From assembly GCA_046760105.1 (NCBI GenBank), contig JBHIDJ010000050.1:1-20212 (forward strand): a stretch of 20,212 bases of DNA. The letters run 5' to 3'. Position numbers and translations under genes: made by a program. The notes under the pieces were generated by a model, which was given only the letters and a program-made list of their open reading frames with translations, ran no database searches and had not been told where the DNA came from. Source of the DNA: JBHIDJ01 sp046760105 (GTDB lineage Bacteria > Pseudomonadota > Gammaproteobacteria > Acidiferrobacterales > SPGG2). Below, piece by piece: positions 1 through 7,081 of this stretch; position 1 is the first letter of the stretch, and each line of letters opens with the position of its first letter.

Positions 1-2
1 CA

Positions 3-494
3 GTGCTCGTCGCCTTCGCGCTGGGAGGAGAGTATCTCCTGAGCGCATTGGGCATTGGGTTGCCCGCCTTTCGCATCGCGGGTGGTATTCTCCTTCTCTT
101 GCTCGCAGTCGACATGGTATTTGCTCGCCACACGGGTCTCAGCGGGATGACTGCGAACGAGGACGAGGAGGCTCGCCAACGCGAGGACGTTTCTATCTTT
201 CCGCTCGCCGTTCCTCTGATAGCCGGGCCCGGGGCTATGGCTTCAGCCGTTCTCGTCATGGGACAGGCACAAAGCAGCCTTAGCGGGCAGATGGTCGTGC
301 TCGCCATGCTTGCCTTGGTCCTGGGGCTGACGTTGCTTTCACTGCTTGCGGCGGGCTACATCATGCGGTTTTTCGGGGTAACGGGCGTGAGCGTCATCAC
401 GCGCGTGGCGGGCATTGTGCTGGCCGCGCTTGCCGCACAGTATCTTCTGGACGGGCTTCGAGAAAGTGAGCTTCTGAGACCCTTAGGAGATTAG
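3..494 (+). CDS. MarC-family integral membrane protein, 5' end outside window
   Basis: C-terminal 163 residues of a MarC/UPF0056-type inner-membrane protein; the reading frame is open to the window edge, so the GTG at base 3 is probably an internal codon. The family is usually about 200-220 residues, so roughly the first 40-50 are missing. Visible signatures are a hydrophobic helix ending in FRIAGGILLLLLAVDMVF, the conserved segment FPLAVPLIAGPGAMASAVL, and a last helix after GVTGVSVITRVAGIVLAA. Several further hydrophobic stretches support a multi-pass membrane protein. The molecular role of the family is not settled; the old link to multiple antibiotic resistance in E. coli was withdrawn. 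The gene ends with TAG and converges on the di-heme protein gene. The family call is firm; no substrate can be given. Confidence 0.88.
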   Translation: MLVAFALGGEYLLSALGIGLPAFRIAGGILLLLLAVDMVFARHTGLSGMTANEDEEARQREDVSIFPLAVPLIAGPGAMASAVLVMGQAQSSLSGQMVVLAMLALVLGLTLLSLLAAGYIMRFFGVTGVSVITRVAGIVLAALAAQYLLDGLRESELLRPLGD

Positions 495-563
495 GCGCCG
501 CCGCCAGCGGTTAGCCGCAAACCCTAGCTACGACCGCCAGACAAAGATCCGCCACCAACGAGA

Positions 564-585
564 CCACTCATCGCTCGATCAGTGG
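564..585. terminator. Putative bidirectional hairpin between convergent genes
   Basis: Inverted repeat with arms CCACT/AGTGG and ATCG/CGAT separated by a C-C mismatch and a 2-base loop. It overlaps the stop codon of the minus-strand di-heme gene and lies 70 bases past the marC stop. There is no T-run on either side, so a terminator role rests only on its place between convergent genes. Confidence 0.3.
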
Positions 586-2819
586 ACTCTGACTTCTCTC
601 AAATAAGGATTTAAACAGGCGCGCAGCGCTTCGTAATCGCTTGTTAGCAAGTCCTCTCCGCGCCGGGATTTTCCTTCCTGATTTTCCAGCAACCCCTTCA
701 CATATCGTTGTAGGCGTGTGAGTTCGGTACTGTTGCGCCACTCGTTCGCAGAATAGTTGAGCGAACGTAGACGGCTAGCAGGCGGCATAGGTGACTTCGG
801 GCGCGTGTGCGGCGGTAACTGCCACATGTGCAAGCGAAAAAGAATGCGCTCCGCGCACTGCGTTAGGTTGATAACCACCTGCCCTGGATCGCCAGACAGG
901 AAGTTCGGCGGAAAGCGATTGTCTGTCCGGTGACAGGTCGCACAGTAACGGTAGAACGTTCGCAGCGCACCGTGCTGTTGCAGACTGACTTGGAGGTCTG
1001 AATCGACCGCGCCGCCGCCTTCATCGACCCGTACACGTGGCATGCGGGCAACCTCGTCACAGCACCATTTCGTGGGCCTGAGCCCCAGGTAGGAGAACAA
1101 TACCTGCATCGCTTTCGTGCCTCGGAACGGTTTGGCGGCGAATACATCGAGTCGGTTTTCGTCTACCTGGGCTATCATGTCAGCGATCGCATCATTCACC
1201 GGGGAGAAGTCGTGCATCACCGTCAACGTTGCTTCGCCGGTGAATCGATCTTCGGGTGGAAGCTGTCCGTCCGCAGTGGAGGTCTTTGGCCAGCGAAGTT
1301 GCACCTCCCTAACAACGCTTCCGTCGGGCAACCGCACGTGCAGGCCGCTGCTTCTTTCGGAGAGGGCCAGGTTCGCAGCCCAATGGTCACCGTCCGGTTT
1401 GATTCGGCCACGCGAGTGCACGAGCCCGGTCAGGAGCGTGCCATCGGTCATCGCGAGCGCGTTGACTGTCTGGCTGGCGACCCTGTCTGATTCGATCAGT
1501 ACGTCCGCGACCAGGTCGAAAGCCTTACCGTCCGATCCGCCTGACATTCCGCACTCCACGCTCAGTGAGTTTCCGGCAGCGAGCGCATCTGGTCGTACAA
1601 ACTCACAGACACCGTGAAAACGCTGCTGTGGCGCGTTGGTTCTAACACCTTTGTCAAACAGGTAAGCATCCAGGCGACGGAGGTCTGCTGCGGGAAGAAA
1701 CTGGGACAGCCCAACAATGACGCGGTGCAAATCGCGGTCGACCGACCACGTCGTCAGGGGCAGACGAGGGGTCAAGGGATCGAGTTCTGCCGGCACCTCT
1801 GGGGATGCCAATCGCGGTACCCGATTCGCAATGTTCGGGTCTGGAATATAAAGGCCGCCGGGCCAGCGCTCCCACCAGTTGTCGGTTAACACCGGAACAA
1901 AATAGTCCCGGTAAAACCGGGCGTGCTTATCGAAGTGCGAGAACGCGCCGAGCCGGTGTTGCAGCATGGCGGTGAAAGCACCGGCGCGGCAACGAATGGC
2001 CTCGGCCCGAGATTGACTGCCACCGCATCCTTCACGCCAGAGAAGCTGATAAGCGGAGAAGAGGTTAGCCCGATCCGTGGCGCTGTCCATGGCCGCGGGC
2101 AGCGCGTACTCAGGGTTAGCCACGATCCCATAGAAGACCGGCTTTTCTTTCAGCAAGCGGGCTGCTATCAGCCGGTTGGAGTTGGTCTCATCCCACCGGG
2201 CTTGGGGGAAAATGGGTGCACCGTTTTGATGACAGCTTGTGCACAGCGCCCGATTGGCGTAACGCACCCGCGGACGGCGACCAGGTCCGTAATCTTTGAC
2301 CACCTGGAACTCAAAGCGACCCGCGCTTTGATTGTAGCTGATGACCTCGATGATGTTGGACTTTTCCTGGTAGCCAAGAAACAGGCGGTCCTTTAGAAAG
2401 ATGGGCCGGCGGCCGTCGGGGACTGTGGGTTCGGTATCCACGGCCAACAAAACGCGTGGGTATTTGAAGAAATCTGGCGCCGCGGCATCCCGCTGTAAAG
2501 ATCGCCCGAGCGGAATAAGCACTTTCTTTAGCGTTGACACCCCGGATTGATGCTTTGGTAACTCCCGCTCGATACGTTCGATCACTCGGCTGAACGGAAA
2601 TGGTATGTCATAAACCTGCTCATTGCCTTCGCGGGTCGTGAACAGGAGGTCGAACAGGGACCGCCCCGTTGGAGGGAGATCGTCACCTGGGTCGTTTGGG
2701 TCAACGACCCATGTTGCTGACTGAACGGGATCCGGCGCCACTTCGGCGAAGGAAGTTAGCGATATTGTGGACAGGGTGAGCAGTAATACCGCCCACCCAC
2801 TCAGTTTGAATTGACGCAC
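579..2819 (-). CDS. Large secreted protein with two CXXCH haem c motifs
   Basis: 746-residue protein starting with a signal-peptide-like segment: basic MRQFK, a hydrophobic core at about residues 8-22, and a likely cleavage near TSFAEV. It is therefore expected in the periplasm or outside the cell. Two CXXCH motifs are seen, CTSCH at residues 193-197 and CATCH at 626-630. Each should carry a covalent haem c if cytochrome c maturation is present. The segment after the second motif contains an SPMPP stretch whose Met could be a distal haem ligand (inference). The roughly 430 residues between the motifs match no domain I can name; they contain many Trp and Arg. The gene stands alone, converging on marC, and no oxidase or transport partner is adjacent. 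An electron-transfer or redox-sensing role is plausible but unproven. The ATG at 2819 is supported by the signal peptide directly after it. Confidence 0.72.
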   Translation of the reverse strand: MRQFKLSGWAVLLLTLSTISLTSFAEVAPDPVQSATWVVDPNDPGDDLPPTGRSLFDLLFTTREGNEQVYDIPFPFSRVIERIERELPKHQSGVSTLKKVLIPLGRSLQRDAAAPDFFKYPRVLLAVDTEPTVPDGRRPIFLKDRLFLGYQEKSNIIEVISYNQSAGRFEFQVVKDYGPGRRPRVRYANRALCTSCHQNGAPIFPQARWDETNSNRLIAARLLKEKPVFYGIVANPEYALPAAMDSATDRANLFSAYQLLWREGCGGSQSRAEAIRCRAGAFTAMLQHRLGAFSHFDKHARFYRDYFVPVLTDNWWERWPGGLYIPDPNIANRVPRLASPEVPAELDPLTPRLPLTTWSVDRDLHRVIVGLSQFLPAADLRRLDAYLFDKGVRTNAPQQRFHGVCEFVRPDALAAGNSLSVECGMSGGSDGKAFDLVADVLIESDRVASQTVNALAMTDGTLLTGLVHSRGRIKPDGDHWAANLALSERSSGLHVRLPDGSVVREVQLRWPKTSTADGQLPPEDRFTGEATLTVMHDFSPVNDAIADMIAQVDENRLDVFAAKPFRGTKAMQVLFSYLGLRPTKWCCDEVARMPRVRVDEGGGAVDSDLQVSLQQHGALRTFYRYCATCHRTDNRFPPNFLSGDPGQVVINLTQCAERILFRLHMWQLPPHTRPKSPMPPASRLRSLNYSANEWRNSTELTRLQRYVKGLLENQEGKSRRGEDLLTSDYEALRACLNPYLREVRVH

Positions 2820-2850
2820 GATACGCCTCTTCGAGAAGAGACCGAATCTA

Positions 2851-3126
2851 GCCTCTCATTTTATTGTACATCGAGACCAGACTCGACCGCGTCCCGGCTC
2901 GCGCTTACAGCTGCGTACAGTTCCGCGCTCGCCCGTCCGGAAACCGATCGCGGCTAATGACTTGCTGGCCCTAACAGAAACCATCCGCCAGGGATTGGGC
3001 GTAAGCCTTGAGCTTTGGCTGCTGCTACACCGCGAACTGCGCACGCTCGCCCGTCTGCGGGCCATAGGCGACGGGCTCTGTGCGAGTCTGGCCGCTGATC
3101 GAGCCACCTTGGCGGGAACACGCTGA
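2851..3126 (+). pseudogene. C-terminal relic of a LysR-family regulator
   Basis: A frame open from 2851 to a TGA at 3124-3126 reads as the end of a LysR substrate-binding domain. AANDLLALTETIRQGLGV (from 2950) matches the usual 'sNDllALreAv.aGLGi' strand-helix. LELWLLLHRELRTLARLRA (from 3007) matches the classic C-terminal 'lWLltHreLrrtaRvRa' helix, followed by a normal tail ending DRATLAGTR. The roughly 25 residues that normally separate these blocks are missing near 3003-3012, and there is no DNA-binding domain or start codon upstream. It is thus a deleted, non-functional remnant. It points tail-to-tail at the intact LysR gene on the other strand. It is not a duplicate of that gene: the intact neighbour is of the GcvA type and ends differently. 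Identification is from remembered family pattern, not a search. Confidence 0.7.
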
Positions 3127-3138
3127 CCTATTCCGCTG

Positions 3139-4044
3139 CTACGACGCCTTCGCCTCGGCGATAATCCATTCCCGGAACGCGGCGATGCATGACTCGTGGG
3201 CCCGTGCTTCGGGGCACACCATATAATAGGCAAACGCCACCGGCGAGGTCATCTCGAACGGTTTCACCAGGCGCCCCACCTCCAAATCATGTCCCGCCAA
3301 CACACGACTTCCCAGCGCGACACCCTGGCCCTCCACGGCAGCTTGTAGGGCCAAGGCCGTGCGGTTAAAACGTAGACCACGGTTCGCGTCGACATCCGTC
3401 ACGCCGGCACTGTACAGCCACATCGTCCAATCGGGCCAATAATCGTTCTGCGGCGGATAATCTGCATGCAATAACGTGTGCCAGCGCAGATCTTCGGGTG
3501 TGCATAGCGGGTGCGTTCCCTCGAGCAAGCGCGGACTACACACCGGAAACACCTCTTCGTCCATCAGGCGATCGACATGCAAACCGGGGTACTCACCGGG
3601 GCCATAGCGGAGCCCGATATCGACCGGGTCGCGAACCAGATCCACGAGGCGATTGGTTGCATCGATCCGAACGTCGATCTCGGGATGAAGCTCACGGAAA
3701 CGCTCCAGGCGGGGCAACAGCCATTTGGCCGCCAACGACGGCGATACGCTGACGGTCAACGGGCGGTCGGCATCGCGCCGTCTGAACTGTTCGACAACCT
3801 CGGTAAGGCGATAGAACACCTCTTCGAGTCCCGGCAACATGGCGTGTCCTGCCTCCGTCAATATCAACGCACGATTCAACCGCTGAAATAGCCGAACGCC
3901 CAGATCCATCTCTAGCGATTTGACTTGGTGGCCGATGGCGGCCGGGGTTACATGCAGCTCGTCGGCGGCCTTGGTGAAGCTTAAGTGCCGACCCGCGGAC
4001 TCGAAGGCGCGTAGGGCATTGAGCGAGGGTAATCGGTGTACCAT
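3139..4044 (-). CDS. LysR-family transcriptional regulator, GcvA-like
   Basis: 301-residue full-length LysR-type regulator. The N-terminal winged helix-turn-helix (about residues 6-65) reads LPSLNALRAFESAGRHLSFT, then KAADELHV and GHQVKSLE, with RLFQRLNRALILTEAG closing the domain; this is the pattern of the GcvA subgroup. The rest (about residues 90-295) is the effector-binding domain, including LRYGPGEYPGLHVDRLMDEE. GcvA-type proteins regulate glycine cleavage in enterics, but in other proteobacteria most members control neighbouring catabolic genes, so the E. coli name is not transferred. It is divergent from the DUF1127 gene across 139 AT-rich bases. Whether it also controls the amine operon 3 kb away is unknown. 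The ATG at 4044 fits the family N-terminus. Confidence 0.88.
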   Translation of the reverse strand: MVHRLPSLNALRAFESAGRHLSFTKAADELHVTPAAIGHQVKSLEMDLGVRLFQRLNRALILTEAGHAMLPGLEEVFYRLTEVVEQFRRRDADRPLTVSVSPSLAAKWLLPRLERFRELHPEIDVRIDATNRLVDLVRDPVDIGLRYGPGEYPGLHVDRLMDEEVFPVCSPRLLEGTHPLCTPEDLRWHTLLHADYPPQNDYWPDWTMWLYSAGVTDVDANRGLRFNRTALALQAAVEGQGVALGSRVLAGHDLEVGRLVKPFEMTSPVAFAYYMVCPEARAHESCIAAFREWIIAEAKAS

Positions 4045-4091
4045 TAGCGTTTCATCCTAGATTTTCTATTGCGACGTCTAAAAATTATCGT

Positions 4092-4120
4092 TTGTCAATC
4101 TACTAATTAATGCCTATTAT
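4092..4120 (+). promoter_or_regulatory. Sigma-70-type promoter of the DUF1127 gene
   Basis: TTGTCA at 4092-4097 and TATTAT at 4115-4120 are separated by exactly 17 bases, close to the -35/-10 consensus. They lie in an AT-rich divergent intergenic region. Transcription would begin near 4127, leaving a leader of roughly 57 bases before the ATG at 4184. LysR operators commonly lie in such divergent regions, so control by the adjacent regulator is possible. Confidence 0.6.
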
Positions 4121-4170
4121 ACACAAACTTATATCGGTTTTGGGAAAAAATGTCGCAACACAACTTTATT

Positions 4171-4174
4171 GAGG
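4171..4174 (+). promoter_or_regulatory. Ribosome binding site GAGG that sets the DUF1127 start
   Basis: GAGG followed by a 9-base spacer and ATG at 4184. The in-frame TTG at 4169 overlaps this site and so is unlikely to be the start. Confidence 0.6.
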
Positions 4175-4183
4175 AAATATATC

Positions 4184-4501
4184 ATGAATGACTACGCATA
4201 TCATCTCTGGAGCAGAATCGGTGGTGATCGGTTCAACCGCGGCCTTGAGTGGGGTACGTATCCCCGAACTGCGGAGTTGCTAAAGCGCTTGCTGGCTGCG
4301 TACAAGAACTCCCGGAAACGGGCCCTCGCGATCGGTGAGCTTGAGCGTTTGGGCGACCGGGAATTGGCGGATATCGGTATTAGGCGCGATCAGATTCGAG
4401 AGGTTGTCTACGGGCTCACGGCCCGCCATGAGAGCGAGCGCAAGGAAACGAAGACGGCTACCGCCCCTGTTGGTTCCACCGCTCATCCAGCCTCATGCTA
4501 G
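4184..4501 (+). CDS. DUF1127-domain small protein
   Basis: 105-residue protein beginning MNDYAYHLWSRIGGDRF. The middle part carries the DUF1127 core: RKRALAIGELERLGDRELAD and then IGIRRDQIREVV, at roughly residues 45-80. DUF1127 proteins are small, basic proteins common in alpha- and gammaproteobacteria. Some short members have been linked to RNA turnover and to phosphate and carbon metabolism, but this longer form has no assigned role. The C-terminal 25 residues are low-complexity and rich in Lys, Thr, Ala and Pro. The gene is divergent from the GcvA-like regulator and has a convincing own promoter. A stress or nutrient role cannot be read from sequence. Confidence 0.75.
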   Translation: MNDYAYHLWSRIGGDRFNRGLEWGTYPRTAELLKRLLAAYKNSRKRALAIGELERLGDRELADIGIRRDQIREVVYGLTARHESERKETKTATAPVGSTAHPASC

Positions 4502-4514
4502 GCGCCACAACTTG

Positions 4515-4565
4515 ACCACATGCGTGATGCGGCGAAGTTGCGCTAAACACCGCATCGCATGTGGT
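4515..4565. terminator. Long imperfect inverted repeat between convergent genes
   Basis: Left arm ACCACATGCGTGATGCGG (4515-4532) pairs with CCGCATCGCATGTGGT (4550-4565): 16 base pairs with one 2-base bulge and a 17-base loop. It lies just past the DUF1127 stop and before the end of the ABC relic. No T-run follows, so it may be a factor-dependent terminator, an RNA-stabilising hairpin or a small repeat-element remnant. Confidence 0.4.
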
Positions 4566-4591
4566 TGGGTCCGCACCCGACCCTCTTCCGT

Positions 4592-5019
4592 CTAACCACT
4601 TCCGAGGCGTTTCCCGCTGTCGGTCTCGAACAGGTGCATATGTTGGGGATCGATCGACAGGGGTAGCACCTCGCCGGATTCGAGATTTCTGACCCCCAGC
4701 AGCCGGACCGTCAGGTCAGCGCCGTCACTACCGAAGTGGCCGTGTGCCAAGGTATCGGCACCGAGTTGTTCCACCACGTCCACCCGCAGATGTGCAAGCC
4801 CGTTGCCCTCTTGGACGACTTCGAGATGCTCGGGTCGCACGCCGAGGGTTACCGCGCGGCCGGCCTGCACCGATAACCCGGTCGCAGCCAACGGTAGCTT
4901 GTCACCGCTCGCAAGCTCGATGCTGCTTCCGTCGGTGGCGATTTCGGCGGCGAGCCCATAAAGCCGGCGACAAATACCGTAGCTGGCCTCTCACGGAGCT
5001 CGATCGGTGTGCCGAGGCA
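4592..5019 (-). pseudogene. Frameshifted C-terminal relic of a MalK/UgpC-type ABC ATPase
   Basis: Two consecutive frames together read as the end of an ABC-import ATPase of the sugar/glycerol-3-phosphate class. From 5019 down to about 4942 one frame gives LGTPIELRERPATVFVAGFM followed by GSP, the conserved region after the nucleotide-binding domain (motif FVAGFMGSP at 4974-4948). The frame then changes near 4945. The second frame gives GSSIELASGDKLPL, then AVTLGVRPEHLEVV (the TOBE/regulatory motif) and ends DPQHMHLFETDSGKRLG before a TAG. The MNFL-type linker expected after GSP is missing. No Walker A, signature or Walker B region exists upstream, so the ATPase core has been deleted. The permease and binding-protein genes are not present. 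This marks a lost transport system. Confidence 0.8.
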
Positions 5020-5058
5020 AGAAACGAATGGGGTCGGCGTCGGTCAGTTTATCCGAAA

Positions 5059-5078
5059 TTATCAGAAAAAACTGATAA
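5059..5078. repeat. Perfect hairpin-forming dyad TTATCAG-A6-CTGATAA
   Basis: Arms TTATCAG (5059-5065) and CTGATAA (5072-5078) flank six A residues. It lies just upstream of where the ABC relic loses homology and 185 bases before the OCD-family gene. It could be an operator or the end of a lost element; apart from this dyad, the stretch 5020-5262 holds no gene or clear promoter that I can support. Confidence 0.45.
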
Positions 5079-5262
5079 AACAGAAGGACCGCAGTGGCCG
5101 AGGCAACAAGGGAAGGATGAGCCCCCGGCCGATGATGAAGCGGTAAACTATGTGGCACCGCTTGAACGACAGGTAAATACTGCAACCCGTCTCACAAAGC
5201 ATAGTAATCACTTTAACCAGTATTAAAATCGTCTAGAAGAATCTGATTTAGCGCGAAATACC

Positions 5263-6216
5263 ATGCTATTCATCGACGCCGAACGCGTTCACGCACTGCT
5301 CGACTACCCGTCTTTGGTAGAGGCGTTCGAGCAGTACCATCGCGAAGGCGTTGATGCCCTTGATGATTTATTGCTAACGCAGCCAGGGCAGACGGACAAG
5401 CCGACGCATTTCTTCATACGTGCCGCCTGGCAGCGCCAACAGGCTGTCGGTGCAAAGGTGATCACCGTCTTTCCCGACAATGAAACTAGTGGGTCTGGAT
5501 TGCCATCGGTGCAGGCCGTGTACCTGCTTTTCGACGGAAAGAACGGCAAACCGACGGCCGGCATCGACGGCACCGCCATTACCTACCGCAAGACTGCCGC
5601 CGACTCCGCGCTTGGCGCAAAGTTTCTCGCTCGCGAGGATAGCCAAACCATGCTAATGGTGGGTGCGGGCGCGATGGCCCCCCACCTAATCATGGCGCAT
5701 AGGGCGATACGTCCGTCGATCCAAAAGGTTTTCATTTGGAACCGTACCCCGGCACGTGCCCAGAGGTTAGCGGACACACTGACGCTCGAGGGCGTCGACG
5801 TGACCGCCACCGCAGATCTCGAAGCGACAGCGCGCGCCGCGGACCTGATCTCCTGCGCCACCATGAGTCCGACACCCTTGATTAAGGGTGAATGGCTAAA
5901 ATCGGGCACACATCTGGACCTGGTCGGCGCGTTTACGACCGAGATGCGCGAGGCCGATGATGAAGCGGTGCGCCGATCGAAGATCTACGTTGATTCGCGG
6001 GCAACGACTATCGGCCATATTGGCGAGATTTCGATTCCAATAGCCGCGGGCGTGATCACAGAGGATGATATTCAGGCGGATTTTTTTGACCTCTGTGGCG
6101 GGCAACACCTCGGTCGCGAAAGTCCCGATGATATTACGTTCTTCAAGAACGGCGGCGGAGGACATCTCGATTTAATGACCGCACGCTTTCTGCTGACTCG
6201 TGCGACAGAGCACTAG
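5263..6216 (+). CDS. Ornithine cyclodeaminase/mu-crystallin family protein
   Basis: 317 residues, the normal family length, starting MLFIDAERVHALLDYPSLVE. Diagnostic features are the GAKVITVFPDN segment (residues 63-73), the substrate-pocket stretch GTAITYRKTAADSALGAKFL (103-122), the Rossmann NAD(P) motif VGAGAMAPHL (133-142), and HLDLVGAFTTEMREAD (217-232), where classical ornithine cyclodeaminase has a different 'GGDCPGKTELD' loop. That difference argues against true ornithine cyclodeaminase and for one of the related cyclic-imine reductase, alanine dehydrogenase or N-alkyl amino acid activities. It probably uses NAD(P)H on an imine or imino acid. No strong ribosome site precedes the ATG, and the gene is about 870 bases ahead of the amine operon on the same strand, separated by a minus-strand gene. 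A role in the same pathway is inference. Confidence 0.85.
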   Translation: MLFIDAERVHALLDYPSLVEAFEQYHREGVDALDDLLLTQPGQTDKPTHFFIRAAWQRQQAVGAKVITVFPDNETSGSGLPSVQAVYLLFDGKNGKPTAGIDGTAITYRKTAADSALGAKFLAREDSQTMLMVGAGAMAPHLIMAHRAIRPSIQKVFIWNRTPARAQRLADTLTLEGVDVTATADLEATARAADLISCATMSPTPLIKGEWLKSGTHLDLVGAFTTEMREADDEAVRRSKIYVDSRATTIGHIGEISIPIAAGVITEDDIQADFFDLCGGQHLGRESPDDITFFKNGGGGHLDLMTARFLLTRATEH

Positions 6217-6266
6217 CCCAAAAGTCGTGGGGCGGTCTGGAGCTCACAGCCCTCCCACACAGCGAA

Positions 6267-6770
6267 CTAACCGATCTGTTGCCACCCACCGGTAGCCGCT
6301 CGTTCCAGTGTTACCGGCGTCCAGCGCGTTGGCTCCTCCGCTACACCCAATAGATAGCTCCTTAACTCGATCCGTTCCGGCGTTACGTCTATTAGCAAGT
6401 ACTCATCGGACTCGGGCCCACCCGGCCAGAACGCCGAGAAGGCTTCCGCCCTTTCGGCCCAATAAGCTCGTCTCGCCTCGAGGCGATCGTTCAATAGGGC
6501 TTTCCCGATTACGGTCACGTAACCTCGGTTCGGGGCGTCGATATAACTCAATACGGCCCTCGCATTGCGCTTTACATGTAGCGTCTTTCGCGTATCCCGA
6601 TGCGTGGCGATGACAATTCGCGTGAAGTCCTCGTCAGGCGGGAACGGACGGACGGCGCGTGAGGTGGGTTGGCCGGATTCATCACTGGTAATAAGCGAGG
6701 CGTAAACCGCTGCGCTCATCATCTGTCTTGCAACATTCAGCAGTCTCCCGATGTCAGCGCTTTGAGTCAT
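6267..6770 (-). CDS. Pyridoxamine 5'-phosphate oxidase-like (PPOX) flavin split-barrel protein
   Basis: 167 residues. The N-terminal half contains YASLITSDESGQPTSRAVRP, the common opening of general-stress-protein-26-type split-barrel proteins. This is followed by RIVIATHRDTRKTLHVKRNA, in which T-R-K-T and the following basic strand usually contact flavin phosphate, and RGYVTVIGKALL. Such proteins bind FMN, FAD or F420 and are usually reductases or cofactor-binding proteins of unknown substrate; they rarely oxidise pyridoxamine phosphate. The ATG at 6770 follows GGAGGA (6786-6781) at a 10-base spacing. The gene converges on the OCD-family gene and is divergent from the operon that starts at 7082. 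Confidence 0.75.
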   Translation of the reverse strand: MTQSADIGRLLNVARQMMSAAVYASLITSDESGQPTSRAVRPFPPDEDFTRIVIATHRDTRKTLHVKRNARAVLSYIDAPNRGYVTVIGKALLNDRLEARRAYWAERAEAFSAFWPGGPESDEYLLIDVTPERIELRSYLLGVAEEPTRWTPVTLERAATGGWQQIG

Positions 6771-6854
6771 AAGATGGATTTCCTCCAGCCATATGCCCGT
6801 GTTGGAGCTGATAGTTCGCTCAACTTATCTATATTACTGCGCACAACCCGTTGC

Positions 6855-6871
6855 GCACACCGCGGGTGTGC
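6855..6871. repeat. Perfect dyad GCACACC-GCG-GGTGTGC
   Basis: Seven-base perfect arms with a 3-base centre, about 210 bases upstream of the HyuA start and 85 bases upstream of the PPOX start. Candidate operator or leader hairpin. Confidence 0.45.
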
Positions 6872-6939
6872 CCAGGACGTGAACCCGACACTGTTAGGAT
6901 AAGGCCCATCGGTTCGAACCTTCGCAGCATCCGATCCAG

Positions 6940-6956
6940 CGACCATCGAATGGTCG
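6940..6956. repeat. Perfect dyad CGACCAT-CGA-ATGGTCG
   Basis: Seven-base perfect arms with a 3-base centre, about 125 bases upstream of the HyuA start. It has the same arm and spacer geometry as the dyad at 6855-6871 but an unrelated sequence. Candidate operator. Confidence 0.45.
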
Positions 6957-7068
6957 GAAACAGCTGCGGATAGTCGTCTACGAGCCACCGAAGCCTGATT
7001 CTCCCCCCTGTTTCGGTTTATGAAAATCGGGTATACAGGTGTAACCAAGCGTTAGACCTGGGGCGATT

Positions 7069-7075
7069 GGAGGAG
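7069..7075 (+). promoter_or_regulatory. Ribosome binding site GGAGGAG that sets the HyuA start
   Basis: Near-perfect Shine-Dalgarno sequence, 6 bases before GTG at 7082. The in-frame TTG at 7067 overlaps it and cannot be served by it, so GTG 7082 is preferred. Confidence 0.8.
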
Positions 7076-7081
7076 TCAACA

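Larger units (their letters stand above)
6771..7081. other. Divergent intergenic leader of the amine operon, rich in dyads
   Basis: No coding region that I can support. It contains three perfect palindromic sites within about 100 bases: GCACACC-GCG-GGTGTGC at 6855-6871, GGTTCGAACC at 6911-6920 and CGACCAT-CGA-ATGGTCG at 6940-6956. There are also two copies of TGCGCA (6838-6843, 6852-6857). A weak -10-like TATACA lies at 7032-7037, but no convincing -35 is found at the right distance. The arrangement suggests regulator binding sites controlling the divergent genes. Confidence 0.5.

Noticed and set aside
1117..2396. Plus-strand open frames of 157-166 codons opposite the di-heme gene.
   Set aside because: No recognisable domains; the minus-strand frame has a signal peptide and two haem motifs and explains the region.
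4985..5143. Plus-strand reading ending in a basic peptide (GRGNKGRMSPRPMMKR) before a TAA.
   Set aside because: No start or ribosome site, and its upstream part overlaps the ABC relic on the other strand; no family is recognised, so it is probably chance.
6911..6920. GGTTCGAACC resembles a tRNA T-loop.
   Set aside because: No acceptor stem, D-arm or anticodon arm of the right spacing is found around it; it is kept only as a palindrome.
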